A DNA stretch of 64,000 bases from Prochilodus magdalenae. Lineage: Eukaryota > Chordata > Actinopteri > Characiformes > Prochilodontidae. The stretch is from assembly GCA_024036415.1 (NCBI GenBank), contig JAMWET010003934.1:1553501-1617500 (forward strand), read 5' to 3'. The translations under genes and the position numbers were made by a program. The notes below the pieces were generated by a model. The model was given only the letters and a program-made list of their open reading frames with translations. It was not told where the DNA came from and did not search any database. Position 1 is the stretch's first letter. Every line of letters starts with the position of its first letter. This document shows, one piece after another, positions 11,483 through 24,054 of this stretch.

Positions 11483-13735
11483 ATAAATCAAGCTAGCTAA
11501 CTAGCTGACATTAGCTTGATTTATCACCAAAAAAAGGCCTAACTAGCAAATCCTTCATATTGTCCTACTACAGGGTTTCACCTGACTGATATGAGGTTAT
11601 GCTGGAAATTTCACAGAGTAGCTTCTCACTAGTTATGGTTAGAAAACAAAGAAAAAAGGCTGAGCTAGTACATCCTCCATATTTCTGACTACAAAGTAAA
11701 GCCTGACTGATATGAAGATCTCATAAAATGAATAAAGCAGACGTACTAGCTAACAGGCTAAGCATGTTTCTAACTAGACAGCACATGAAACCAAAAACAT
11801 CATATTTATATTCTTGAACTTGAATTAGCTCAAGCTAGCAAGATAGGTACTATTGGTAAACCTTTGCCATATGATTGTAGTAGACTGTTAAATCCTCCAT
11901 GTTTTTGGTAAAGCAGGGTCTGACAGATTTTTCATATACTACATTGCAATAGCTAACAGGCCAATCATGCTAGCATCGCTCTGACTACAAAACCACTTCG
12001 TAATTATGACTTCACAGGTGTAAAGTAGGGCTGTACTGACAGCAATATCATAGCATTCCCCTGGTAATTGAGATCCATCTCACGTCTGCTAGCTCAGAAC
12101 AATTAAGAACAATTAATGGAAGTCTGTTCTCATTACTTCACCTCATATAGATTACACGCGTTCTTTCCTAACGGAGGTCAACATAATGGAGAAGGAGTAG
12201 CAGATAAAATGCACACACGGAGGAGAGAATTCTCATTTGTGAAGGAGAGCGTGTTTCCCTCTTTTTTCTCTCTTTATTCTGGCCCCTGATATTAAGCTAG
12301 CTAATGACCCAGTGCTGTGCTCAGGTTTGTGTAATAGATCATACAGGCTGAACTAATCATCTGCACTGAAGTTTAGAGGAACACCTGCAATATCTTTGCA
12401 GTAAGTTACACTTTCAGATTGGAAGAGTGTAAACACGTCTCATAATAGTGTGCAAAAATCACATCAAATCATATTCTTTTATCATAATCGAATTAACCCT
12501 AAGTCCAAAGTTAGAGTTATCGTCGTTTTTCTGTGCATGCAGTTTACATAGGAGTTATTTAGGTTTGATGGCATAAGTTCAGTGTTGTTCATATTAAACT
12601 ACTCCAAATATCAACACCAGCTACTGTAGTACCGAAAAAAAAAACAGGAAAAAAGTTTAGCTAGCTAGCATTGCTAATGTCCAAGTCTGCACTTCCACTG
12701 TTTACCTAGCTAGCAATGAACATTACCACAACTTTGGCTACCATTACCTACAAGTTCTAATATATTTTACAGATCTAATGTTCAGAATGTTTTTAAGATG
12801 TTTAATGGTATTACAGGTTAAATGTTAATTAAGACATTATGTTTTAACTGCACCGTTGAGAGGATATTTTGGAGATGTTGTCAGATCTGGATCTGGGCTG
12901 AGAGATGTTATTGGGTATGGTTTGGTTACATTTGAACTCCAGCGCCTGTTAGTAATGTTTTCTTAACCTTTCACATCGTAAACTAGACAACCGGCATCAG
13001 ACATGTTTTGGCTGATCAGCTGCAACCAGGGTGGTTACTGATTATGCTAACTTGATTTTTTGCCAAACTATTCATTTAATACAACTTAAAGTTAATGCCG
13101 ATGTCCTACCTAAAGCTAGAATTTAATATCTCATTGATTATGTTATACTGTATAGTGTTTTGTAGTGCAGGCCTCAGACCCGCATCAGGTTTACAATTAT
13201 GTCCTTCAGTGTTTTCTCATTACAGTACCCAGCATGCATTGTGCAAATACATCTCACAGTCATTAAGAATCACTTCACAGTGCTAATGCTTAGCCAGTGA
13301 TGCAGAGACTAGTAAATACACAGAAATTCTATTATATACAAGATATTCAGCTTCCCTTCAGTAATATTAGCTATCCAAACAAATGATTCAAATACAGGCA
13401 TGTATCCTCACAACTTTTTAAAAGTTCCTCCCGCCTTTAAGATACATCATCAGAAGAGGGGTTTCTTAGTCTTTAAACAGGGAAATCCAATTCACTGTAA
13501 TGAATTGTAAGTGCATAGCTCATCATAAACCAAAGAGGAAAAAATGCACTTCCACTAATACGTTTAGGCAAGCTGAGAGTTTTTAAAGTCTGACAGGCAG
13601 AAAGTTAGTAAATATTAGAAAACAGACTGAACACGCCAATCAACCGAGCAGCCGTTATCAGCAGGAGGCCGCCTGATAACCACCACTATGATTCACAATC
13701 ACTGATCTGCACAAAAGCATTTAATGGGGTTAATT
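11483..13735. other. Non-coding DNA with dispersed repeat traces
   Basis: No gene is seen. The sequence is rich in GCTAGC/CTAGCTAAC words. The segment 12985-13095, with GACATGTTTTGGCTGATCAG and CTTGATTTTTTGCCAAACTA, resembles parts of 31430-31470, 39550-39640 and 41130-41220, and is probably one dispersed repeat family. Confidence 0.35.
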
Positions 13736-13736
13736 A

Positions 13737-14302
13737 GTTTCCCTCTCTCACTACCTCTCATCCCTCTCTTTCGCTCTGTCTATCTCTCTCACTCTCTCTG
13801 TGTCCATCTCTCTCGTCTGTTTTTTTGTCTGTGCCTTTCTCTTCTTGCTCATATTTCTCCCATCTTTCTCTTTTATACTTTCTTTCTTGTTTCTCTCTTT
13901 AATCTTGTCTATCCTTTTTTTTCTGTCTCCTTCTCACTCCTCTTTCTCTCATTTGTCTCATTTTCCTACACTCTTTCTCCCCTACCTCCCTCTCTTTTCT
14001 CTCCTCTTTTTTTACTCTCTCCTTTGTTCTTATCTTAATCTTTTCCTCTATACCCAAACTGCCTCAATTTCTCTCTTTCTATCCTTTTTTCTCCTCCTCT
14101 TCTTTCTCCTGCTTTACTCTCTTATTTCTCCTGCTTTACTCTCACTCCCTGCTTTGTCTTTCATATTACTCATGTCTCCCATTTTCTCTAATTTTTTTTC
14201 TTTCTCTCCTCTCTCCCTATTCTTCACATGTTCCTTCTTCTTTGTCGTTCTTTTCTCTCTCCTTTTCTCTTTTTTCTTTCTCTACCCTTCTCTCTCACAC
14301 TT
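13737..14302. repeat. Long CT-rich (pyrimidine) tract
   Basis: About 565 bp of irregular pyrimidine-rich DNA on the plus strand, without a pure core. Overlapping open frames rich in Ser, Leu and Phe are by-products of this composition. Confidence 0.9.
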
Positions 14303-14925
14303 GGAACGTGTTCACATACAGTGGAGTAATTACAATCTGAGATCAGTTTGTGTGTGTTCACTGATTAAACGTGCGGCTCATGATGAGGAGGTCTAAATAA
14401 ACACTCATCTCATTTCTGCACTCATTATGCACACGCCACTCACCTTCAGCACGACCTTACCAAGGAACTTCACTGCTCCTGCCTCGTCACAGTTACAAAG
14501 TTTCCTGGCTCATTTTAACATTGTCCACTGTTTATAGAGTGAGGCACTTCAGTCAACCACAATCAATTCATTCAGTTTCCCCTGCTTACCCCAAATCAGC
14601 CAAGACATGCATAGAAGCTACAAGGCTAATGTTGCTAACAGGTACAATAAATTTACTTTGCTAATTATCATATTCAAGCATTTAAACAATATCCTGGCTT
14701 TGTAGCTACATGTTTATAGACTGTAGTGTGTCATACTATCTCAGAAATCACAAAAATCCATTTAAGATTACTTAAAGCTCAACACTGTTTCAGGCTTAAC
14801 ACCATCATATTTAGAGTGCTAACTAGCTTCTATGACTACACTAGCCTCTTTTTGATTCACAAAAGCTAACCAACCCAGACAGTTAACTTGTTTAATAACA
14901 ACAGTTAAAAACGTCTCTGTTCACA
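14303..14925. other. Non-coding DNA
   Basis: No gene or repeat recognised. Confidence 0.3.
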
Positions 14926-15330
14926 GACTGTATCTTAATCCAGATTTAGATACACAGACTGTAATTAATCCATCTTTAGATACTGAGACAGTGCTTTAGA
15001 TACTCACACTGTGAGATTAAAATACTCAGATGGTGATTAATCCAGGTTTAGATACTCAGACTGTGATTTGTCCAGGTATCTGATAATCAGACAGTGATAA
15101 TCCAAGTTACATACTTAGACTGTGATTAATCCAAATTTAGATACACTAACTGTGCTAAATCTAGGTTTAGATACTAAGAGTGAAATGAAACCAAGTTTAT
15201 ATAATCAGACTGAAATGGAATCAGGTTTAGAATTAGACCATGATTAATCAAGATTCAGACAATAAGACTGATTAATCCAGTTTAAAAACATCAGACTGAG
15301 ATTAATCCAAGGTTGGATAATAAAAAAGAC
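14925..15330. repeat. Decayed tandem repeat, about 30-bp unit
   Basis: About 13-14 consecutive diverged copies of a unit reading ATTAATCCA then GGTTTAGATACTCAGACTGT, with lengths varying from about 21 to 32 bp. The clearest copies are around 15030-15070 and 15120-15150. The repeat has no coding capacity. Confidence 0.8.
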
Positions 15331-15700
15331 TGAATCTATTATAAATCTGTACCTCCTGATTGGTTAGAATATCAGCCCTAAATTATTAGATGGCTGTCCC
15401 TGATTGGTCAGAAGCTCAACACTGAAACAGACGGATGACGTTTGGATTTCTGTCTCTCTCTGTAAAAGAGTTTAGGTAGAGTAGGTGAGGAGTGTGTAAG
15501 TGAGAGAGAAGTGTGCATCCACTCCTCGCTTTAACCCCGTCGTTGGTAATAGCTGCTGGTGAATTGTTTTGTTTTTGTGGTGGTTCTGTGGCGGCTCCTG
15601 GACCGAGGGATGAATGAGGAAGAGTGTTTGGCCTCCTTCAGCTCTCCGGTGCCCGCCGCTCTGCCACTTTGGATATGTCACACCCAATAATGATGAAAAA
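15331..15700. other. Unique sequence before the CT microsatellite
   Basis: GC-richer, non-repetitive sequence (about 15480-15690) with no start, domain or splice pair I can support. Confidence 0.3.
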
Positions 15701-15709
15701 TTGTCTCTT

Positions 15710-15710
<1 letters not shown>

Positions 15711-15773
<63 letters not shown>
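15711..15773. repeat. Pure (CT)n microsatellite
   Basis: 63 bp of uninterrupted CT, ending CTCTCTCAGCTC. The run ends in CAG and so mimics a splice acceptor. Confidence 0.97.
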
Positions 15774-15776
<3 letters not shown>

Positions 15777-16560
15777 TCACCCAGCCAGAGTTAGAGCTCC
15801 AACTTCCCCTAGTGCAAACTCTCCATGCGCAAAAGAGAAATGGCATTTTAACGAAGCCCGAACGCCCATCCAAACAGCCACTGATCCACCCCTGCCGGTG
15901 GCATCAATAAACTTGAGCATGAACAAGCTCAACAAAAGACACTGTGATATGACATGAATTTAAAGTAGGGTGATCATATGTTCTCCTTTTCCAGCACCTC
16001 TTTTTGGGACCTACAGGGCAGATAACAAGACACAGGGCCTTCAGAAAAACATTTGCTTAGGGCCCCAAAAGGCTAGAGCCAGCTCTTTAACAATGATTAA
16101 GAGGTGCTGCATGTTACAGATCTAACATATTAATGAAGGGAGCTTGATGCCCCCAGAACTTAAAAAAACACGTGTTATATTTTTTAACATTTAGAAAACA
16201 AAATACTGCCTATTAAAAATGTTCTACATTTCTCCTCTCCAGCGCGCAACAGCTTGCTTTAGTACATGCCTCTGTCTGCTCCTCACGACGTCACCATTTT
16301 TCTCAATGTCTTTGCTTTTCATATTTCCAATATAGAGTGTTTGTATCTTTCTAGGAAGGAAATCAATATTCCATTAGTCTAACTCCGTAACCCATGAAGG
16401 TGAATAGCAGCTCCTGATAAATCCTTTTTTCCCCACCTACTGCCCAATAAGTCAACGATAGTGTACACATTACAAGTGTATGTCTGGTCATAAGAAGGTC
16501 ATATGTATATACAACAGGAGATTGTTTTAATAGAGCAGCTGGTTGGTATGTATGTTCCTC
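15774..16560. other. Non-coding DNA
   Basis: No gene or repeat family recognised. Confidence 0.3.
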
Positions 16561-16599
16561 AAAAGTCCAGTTGCACAAACAGTTTCAACCACAAGCATC

Positions 16600-17070
16600 A
16601 GCCAACAGGAATAAAACTTGGTGGGTAGATTTGACATCATGAGACATGCAAATGACTCAAGTTTCACGCTCGGCACCACACAACCACAATTGCAACATTC
16701 AGTAATAGTAATGCCCTGCATGAGTCATCCTGTTAATGCCAGAACCACTGGCAGACGACTGCTATACTATATGCAAACTGACTGTTACAATGACTGTCCT
16801 CACCAGCATCACCAAGACTGCAATGGTGTCCTGCCAGACTGTCATGGCACCACATGTCCAGAAGGCCTGATGTCACTTGATTGATTTATTGATGTGCACA
16901 GGACAGTAACCTCTACAATTCCATGCTAAGACGTCTGACATGTTGTGTTAGCAAACATGACAGCCTGACCCCATCCTGGGAGATACTACTTCTGTATGTG
17001 TAGCTCAATAAATATTGCCCATATCAGTGTAAATGTATCAGCATTTATTGTTCCTGCGAACCATATGATT
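16600..17070 (+). mobile_element. Degenerate Tc1-like remnant (CATCATCAAAAG family), copy 1
   Basis: Contains GTCATCCTGTTAATGCCAG (about 16725), also seen at 56693 in a clearer Tc1 copy, and the same 3' region (TTCTGTATGTGTAGCTCAAT, then CCATATCAGTGTAAATGTAT; about 16990-17040) found at 39210 and 57020. The transposase is reduced to short scraps without a catalytic motif, and the terminal repeats are not recognisable. Confidence 0.55.
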
Positions 17071-18000
17071 TAACATTTACCAGTGGTTACATGCCAACAT
17101 AATATTAGTAAATCATAATCAATATATTACCACATGTTAAGTGTTATGTGAGTTAGTCAACCTTACATAATAATAAGACCTGTGAGGCTTGACACAAAAA
17201 TGTCAAGTTCAGTCTCAAGCGCTTTGGAAGTTTATATGGTGTTACATATTGTCGCTCTCCACAGTTGCAGCTTTACAGGAGACACAATGAATGAATGTGA
17301 TCTAAAACCTCATCCATATTAAATGACAACTTTAGCTAGTTAAGATTCCTGCATTCAGTGCTTCATTCTGTGCTTCGTTTTTTTGAATAAAAGGCTTGTT
17401 AGCTGAAAACTCCATTGTGGTAATGACAACATGTACTGTGTTAAATTTGAAGCTAATGTGACTGTTTTGTCTATGTGTTTTCCCAGCTGGCTTTTAATGA
17501 TCTCTGAGGCACAGTCACTACCTACAGTATAAGCTGATCTGAATATACTGAAAAATATGTGCAATGTTTTATGTTGTGTTAATGTTGCGCATTAAATGTA
17601 CACATACGTTTAAGCTAATTAGTGTATCTGTTTTTCAGTCTATGTGTATACAGAGAGAGTATGATAGAATGACTGACACATGCCTGTTATATATTTCTAT
17701 ACCTGCAGTGTGTGAATAGGATGTAAATATATACAACTGTAGGGGAATAGCTATTGATTTCCCTGGGGTTGTGTATATTGGTGTGTGTTATTTTCTGGCT
17801 CGCTGTGGTGTGTGTTTGGTGAGGTGTGAGAGATAACGCTTGGGCAGAATGGAGGTGACAGCCAGACAGTGGATGAAAGCAGTGCAGGTGTTGGGCAGTG
17901 AATGGCCAGGGCAATTCTCCAGCCTTTGGCATTTCTAATGAAACCATGTGTGTGTGTAAGAGAAATTGTGTGTGTGTGTGTGTGTGCGTGTGTTTATGTG
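17071..18000. other. Non-coding DNA with a TG run
   Basis: No gene is seen. A (TG)n run lies at about 17968-17994 (TGTGTGTGTGTGTGCGTGTG). Confidence 0.35.
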
Positions 18001-18039
18001 TATGTCTCCCATCTTTGAAGCCAGAGAACAGAGACTAAC

Positions 18040-18107
18040 CTTTAACTCGATGGCGCCTGCTGCTGGACTTCTCTTTCCCACGAATTGACGGTGGTTGTGC
18101 TTCTGAT
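18040..18107 (-). CDS. Candidate internal exon, unidentified gene
   Basis: On the minus strand a 68-nt segment is bounded by a good acceptor (CTCTGTCTTTCAG, just above 18107) and a good donor (GTTAGT, plus strand 18034-18039). Two of the three frames are open: one reads SEAQPPSIRGKEKSSSRRHR and onwards, the other QKHNHRQFVGKRSPAAGAIE and onwards. The third has a stop at its end. The segment is GC-richer than its surroundings and is not part of any repeat I recognise in the window. I cannot name the gene. No partner exon is obvious, so this may be chance; length and phase fit a normal vertebrate exon. Confidence 0.3.
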
Positions 18108-18284
18108 CTGAAAGACAGAGGTCAAAGGTTTAAAGAAGAAGCTGATACGGATTCAGTCCAAATAAAAGTGTCCACAGGCTAGAGCAACACCAGAAGGCCC
18201 CAGGATTTGGATACCATTTAGAATGAGAATCAGCATCTGCTTATTATCATGTACAACTAATTTGTATGTGAGCTGCACAAGAAT

Positions 18285-18725
18285 GAGGGTCATATATACT
18301 GCAGCTGCAGGCGTTTGTGATTGGATTCATAGACTGAGAAGAGGTAAGATGTGGAGGTATCTGTCGGAGGTGAGAGCGCAGTGAAGGTCTTGTCTGATGT
18401 GTGGAAAATGGCTCCAAAGAAGATGGTTATAATTAGCAAAAAGGAGTAATTGCATTTGGGCGTGCCAAAGACCAGAGCGTAAGGAAGTAGCTGCATCTGC
18501 AGGTGTATGGAAGAGTACAGTCACAGGTCTGCCAGCAGTGGCAAAAATCCTACTCTCCAGGAAATTCTCCTCAGAATTGTACCAGGGAATCTGGACCAAC
18601 TGCACAATTCTTTGATGCCAGAGTGGCTGAACATTGACGTCGCCTACATGCAGAAACTTGTCCAGTCCATGCCAAATCTAATCGCAGTTGTTATTCGTGC
18701 TTGTGGAGGTATTACACACTATTAG
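18285..18725 (+). mobile_element. Internally deleted Tc1-like derivative, copy A
   Basis: The 5' part (GGATTCATAGACTGAGAAGA, then GATTAGC-like HTH coding sequence, GGTGTATGGAAGAG) is joined to the transposase C-terminal tail. An open frame at 18507-18725 reads through the junction and ends WLNIDVAYMQKLVQSMP and IRACGGITHY, the usual end of one fish Tc1 transposase group. The whole DDE catalytic core is missing. The same arrangement recurs at about 25018-25300, 26940-27115 and 52342-52970, so this is a family of non-autonomous derivatives. Confidence 0.6.
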
Positions 18726-21180
18726 CATATTGATATTAATGTATGTATGTAAGCTTTTGTTCATTTGTGTGCATGCGTTGTATTTATAGCCGTCACATTA
18801 TAATAATTTACATACATTACAGCTCAGAATTAAAGGATGAGTTATATATGTATCCCTGGTGTATTGTTTGCTATTTTTGTATACAGTGTTGCCACGGTAA
18901 CAGAAATCATTCTGGCTGGGGATACACTACAACTTGTGAACTTGTGAACGTAGAAGATGACCGAGTTTAACACCAGTATTTACAGCCAGTGGAGTGCAGT
19001 TTCCTTGTGTTTAGTCTTTTGAGCCAGATTTCTGTCTGTCATTAGAGATGCTGGTGGGTTTGTGGCCAAGAACGGCCTATTTTTAAAGGCATTTCACAGA
19101 TAAGGAAAACTGATCAGTCACAGCTCTTGCCGACTAACTACTGGAAAAAGATCTCTTAATTAACTTCAGGAATTTGACAACTACCAAGTTTGTCTTGTGG
19201 AAAGGCTGAGAATGCCACAAAGTTACAGGTTTTGCGTTGTGGTAAATCTCTCAGTGATAAAATTTTTACACAGAGACAGCAATTACATGACCAAGTTTCT
19301 AGTGGGGTGTATTTTCTTTGAAAAATTGTTCATGTACTAATATACTGTAAAAAATAATGTTTTATTTCTGTAAACCCTATTATAATAAAATACATTAATG
19401 TACTGTATATTAATATATGCAGGATCCGTGATATCAAAAGAATCACTGTTGGCCCAGTATCAAGCTGGCTCAGCATTTTCTGGCAGTAAAGTAACATATT
19501 GGACAAAATTACACTTTTCATTACTGGTTTTCCAAGGAGGTGTTTAATTTACTAATTCTTTCTTCATTTCTTACCTATGTTGTATATTAGTCAAGTAATC
19601 AATAAGTGCCAACAACAGCACTTTCAACTAAATTATTTTACATGTCACTGTTTTTTTTCTTTTAGTTTTTTATAACATGTGCCTATTTTCTAAAATTAAA
19701 GGCTGTACACAGTTAAAATCTGAGGAGATTAAGAACTAGTTAGATTTTGTACACAGGGCAATAATCTGGGTGGTTCATGGGTGGACCAATATATGTTCAC
19801 TATCTCAGTGTTTTATTACTCCTTCAGTTACTGCTGTCCCTGTGTAGAGACCAAATCAATAGTACAGAAGCTATTTTTATAATCCATTCAATTTTTTCTA
19901 CATTTTTTTGCGTGTTTATAATGGTTATGCGCACTAGGAGACTAAATACAGCAAGTTACGGTGGTCCAAAAGCCTTCCTTCCAATTTGCCTGGAAAAACA
20001 TGCTGATGTAAATTCAAATGATGCTAATATGATCAGACCACCACTGAGTTCGGTGAAAAATCATAGATAATTTGGCCTGTAATTTCGTCTGGGGAGGAGG
20101 GAGAAAAACATCGAAAATGGCCAATCTGAACGGAAATAAAATCACAGAGAAGCACCTGTAAAAGAGGAAATCTCAAGACCCCATGTAAACTTAAGCACAT
20201 CTGAACGTGGCTATATGCATAAAAATACAGGTTCCTAAATTGCTCTTTGCTTGGATGAATGGTTCTAATTGGAAAAAAAAAACCTTTGCATTACTCAGCA
20301 TCAATCAAATCTAAAGACAACTCTGGGCACGATCTGTAATTTGAGATATTGAGATATCTACTAAAACTCATGACAGTCTTGAGATAAGAGAGTTTGTATG
20401 CTCTGTAGAAAAGTATGAGCAGCAAGAGACAAGCAAATGTCTCTATTGTCTTTCCATCTGAGTTCATTGCTGCCTAGGAGAAGCTGCTGATGGAGATCTC
20501 TTTGTAATTTCTTCTTCCTGTGTGAAGGAACTTTAAAAAAGGTGTAGCTCAATCATAAAAGTGCTTCTTTAAGAAACCATCGACTGAAAAGTTATTAAAG
20601 GAACCAGTGGTGGTTCTTCTACAGTATTGCTCCAAAGAACACTTTTAGTACTTCATATTCAGATCCATACGTAGGTTTGCCACCAGTGTTTTCTCCCTAC
20701 CCAGGACTGAAGATTTCCCGAGCGATCGATGGCCCTAAATGTAAGCATTAAAAAAAAAAGCCAGAGGAGCCTGTGTCATTTCCTCTTGTTGATTTTCCCA
20801 TCAGCCAGGTAATCTCTCGCTCTCTGTCCATACGGGTGGAGGAGAGAGTGGGGGTAGGCCTGTATCGATAGAGCATTTTCACGGATGACGTGCTAGCTTC
20901 ATTAGTAGGCTGGTGGAATGGAGCCACACACTGGAGGAGCAGGATGAGGAGCAGCTGGGAATCTCCTCCCCACAGATGCCGCACGTTGGTGGGGTGGTGA
21001 TGGTGTGTTAGGCTGTGAACTAGGCAACAGTGCCTGCAGCAAACGCAACAGGGAATAGAGTGACACTCCTTTGCCATGTGGGCACATAATAAAGGCCAAC
21101 AGGACTACTTATACATGGGAGGGTATTGTAAGAGCCACAGGTAATGTAAAACTAATATACTAATACTACTATTAAAACTA
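18726..21180. other. Non-coding DNA
   Basis: No gene is seen. The region is AT-rich with several poly-A/T runs. A unique, GC-richer block at about 20750-21110 contains overlapping open frames with no recognisable domain. Confidence 0.3.
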
Positions 21181-21265
21181 CACTCATCATCAAAAGAATA
21201 GTTCCCTCTGAAGGAAGTGTCGCATTGTGATGCTATTGGAAAGGAAGATAAAAGTTACCAGTAAC
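21181..21265 (-). mobile_element. Terminal fragment of the CATCATCAAAAG Tc1 family
   Basis: CACTCATCATCAAAAGAATAG at the left edge, followed by GAAGGAAGTGTC, GGAAAGGAAGATAA and ACCAGTAACAATAAATGATA. This is the inverted 3' end of the family also found at 34712, 51112 and 57162. Only this end is present. Confidence 0.65.
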
Positions 21266-21704
21266 AATAAATGATAATAAATAGTCTCACCATGAATATT
21301 CTAACAGAGGGCATTACTACTTGCCGAATGTCTGCAATTTGGCTGGAACTTGAATCCATTTGTATTTTTGACAAAGAATGTACAACATAAATGAAATAAA
21401 AGGCTATGCCAAAAAAAAAATGCATGAGTGCATTTATCTCCTGCACAATTACATCACGTAATTGGAAAATCATGCACATTTTGATAATGAAAGTCTTTTT
21501 TAAAAAAAAAACACCATATAATGCAAATATACATTCTATGTAACAGTTACGCAAAAAGTTTCTAAACATTCCATTCCTTGCCATTATCATTCCTTCATAA
21601 AGTCCATATATGTAATGTATATCTGCCTTTGCAGCTTCAACTTCAGCAGTTTAGCCTCACCCATTCACATTGAAGTTATAGAAATAATCTAATCTAATCT
21701 ATTA

Positions 21705-22091
21705 TCAAATAAACAAACATTACTCACTGCTGCCCTCTAAATGTGTTATTAACAAACATCAAATGCACAACATTAATCACTGCTGCTCTCTAAAGGTGTT
21801 ATTAACAAACATCAAATAAACAAACATTACTCACTGCTGCCCTCTAAATGTGTTATTAACAAACATCAAATAAACAAACATTACTCACTGCTGCCCTCTA
21901 AAGGTGTTATTAACAAACATCCTATAAAGAAACATTACTCACTGCTGCCCTCTAAAGGTGTTATTAACAAACACCAAATAAACAAACATTACTCACCGCT
22001 GCCCTCTAAAGTTGTTATTAAAAAATTTCAAATAAACAAACATTACTCACTGCTGCCCTCTAAAGGTGTTATTAACAAACATCAAATAAAC
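21705..22091. repeat. 54-bp tandem repeat (minisatellite), seven copies
   Basis: Seven head-to-tail copies of a 54-bp unit containing CACTGCTGCCCTCTAAAGGT and TATTAACAAACATC. The TCACTGC landmarks fall at 21724, 21777, 21831, 21885, 21939, 21993 and 22047: one step of 53, then exact 54-bp steps. Copies differ by only a few bases, so the array is young or homogenised. Confidence 0.95.
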
Positions 22092-24050
22092 CAGTGATGA
22101 GTCACAGTGAATGCTCATGCTAATTTATAACAGTATTGATTTTTTGGCCTCATTTTAGGGGGGAGGAAATCACTGGATTTCATAAGCAGTGGATCGCACT
22201 TTCTGCATATAGAAAATAAACATCTAAACTAACAGCCTTTAAGCACTGAGTTCTTCTTTAAAGCAGTAGCATACTGACAGCCAGCAAAGCTTTAGAGGCA
22301 AATGGACTAGATATCATTCATATGAGAAGAGCGCTATCGTCCTTCACTCTTTAATTTGAAAATGAAAAAGTGATAAGTCTTGGACAGGCCAGAGAATACC
22401 AGTTATCGATAACACTGCAGCAACAGCAAGGAGAAAGAGAGAGAGAAATGAGGGAGGGAGGGAACGGGCCATTCGCTTCGTCTCTCCATCAGGAGGCTGT
22501 TGCTCACTGCTTTGATGCACAGATTAAAAGCTATTGCTTTGGCCTGACAGGTGTGGAAACGAAAATCGCGGACAGACAATTTATTCACTGGCATATGAAA
22601 AACAGGGTTCTTTATAACGAACCCAACCCCTTTACCACCACAATAGATAACACCTTCCTGGAGCTGGGACAAAAAAAACGCCAGCGTGTACTGGGCCATT
22701 TGGCACTCCCATCAGCCTAAAGCTGTTTTATCTCCGCTTTGGACTCAAGCCAATAATGGAGGAAGACGGCCCTTTGAAAGCTCATGAATAGGTAGCATCT
22801 CTGCCATTTCATGAAACACTCCTAGAATGGTAAAGCCTGAGAGTTAACAGGCGTCTGTGTTGCTTTGTTAGCTTTCAGAATGGGACATTGTAAGCAAGCT
22901 TTTGTCTTAGCTTTTCCTATGTGAGAAGAGATCTAATATATGCTATAGGACATTATTAGTAACAGGCAGATTCCAACTCTTAGAGTTACTGCTATTGCTT
23001 TGCTTTATTGAACCAAAATTACATAATAACATAATTCACTTCACAGGTAGCCAAAGCACTACCACATAAGTGGCTAGCAGCCTTTTAGTTAGCAGTGTTT
23101 GATAAGCTCTACTCCAGTTCTGCAGTCCTGTCTACCCTATTGCTATGGCCAGACTAGTGCAGACCATGTGGTAGCATGCACATAGCTTTATCGGATGTTC
23201 AGTGCTATATGTGCTTGAGGACTGATGAATTAGGTCTGTGCTAAGAAAGCTGTCATATGACATAACACTAGAGCTCAGGCTAAAGCTAATGTTCAACACT
23301 GTCGGAGTAACATTAGATGCTGAGGGCAACCCTGCTAAAAAAGGCAGACCACGCCAGCTGCCATACTGTTCCATGCTGGTTAAGGCTGGTATAATGCTGA
23401 TCTGGTGCTGGTTTAGCTGATAAGCCAGCATGGTTGCAGCATCTTCAAAACACATGCTGATATGCTGGTGACCAATGCATGTTACCCCAACCCTATGAAA
23501 AAAAATGATATATGTAGCATTTATATAAATATATAAATATATAAATGTTACATTCAATATTAAAATGTCATTGGCATTATATATTTGTTTATGTTTATGT
23601 ATTTGTTAACCACACTTTATTTAGCTTACCTAGCTTAATTGAAAGACACTGTCTGTTCTCGCATCCACAAATGCAAGTTATGACTGTACCATGCACCACG
23701 ATAATATTCAATGTCAGAAATCCCATCAACTTCTCTGGGCTTGAGCTCTTCTGAAATGGACTGATACAAAGAGGAAACATGCACTGTCATCTGATTGAGT
23801 CAAATTTTCAGATCATTTGTGGAAATAATGGTTTCTTTGTTCTGCAGAGAAGTGAAGAAACCTCCAGGTTACTGCAGCATCTGTCACAAGTATATTCATG
23901 TCCATGGGATTAGAAAACCTGTGAAGGCTTTGTTAGCACTGAAAGACAAATAGACATGTTGCAGCAAAAGACGCTATCTAGGCAGCATCTTACAAATGGA
24001 CATCTATATTTATCGCAGCATGACAAGGCCATCCAGCTGCATGCTACTAA
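22092..24050. other. Non-coding DNA with a possible conserved block
   Basis: No gene is identified. About 22440-22700 is unique and GC-richer and carries a 116-residue open frame (22370-22720) with no recognisable domain; the block could be regulatory. An AT-rich stretch lies near 23518-23548. Confidence 0.3.
23329..23490. repeat. CCAGC-rich small repeat, copy 2
   Basis: Begins ACCCTGCTAAAAAAGG and contains CATGCTGGTTAAGGCTGG, GCTGATCTGGTGCTGG and GATAAGCCAGCATGG units. It is related to 11375-11482 in inverse orientation. Confidence 0.4.
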
Positions 24051-24054
24051 TCCT

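Noticed and set aside
13724..14396. Open frames of 104 and 198 residues rich in Ser, Leu and Phe
   Set aside because: Low-complexity translation of a pyrimidine tract.
15720..15780. Strong polypyrimidine plus CAG as a splice acceptor
   Set aside because: It is simply the end of the CT microsatellite; no donor or coding frame follows.
21705..22091. Regular repeat that could suggest a CRISPR array
   Set aside because: The 54-bp units are contiguous with no unique spacers, and the DNA is from a eukaryote.
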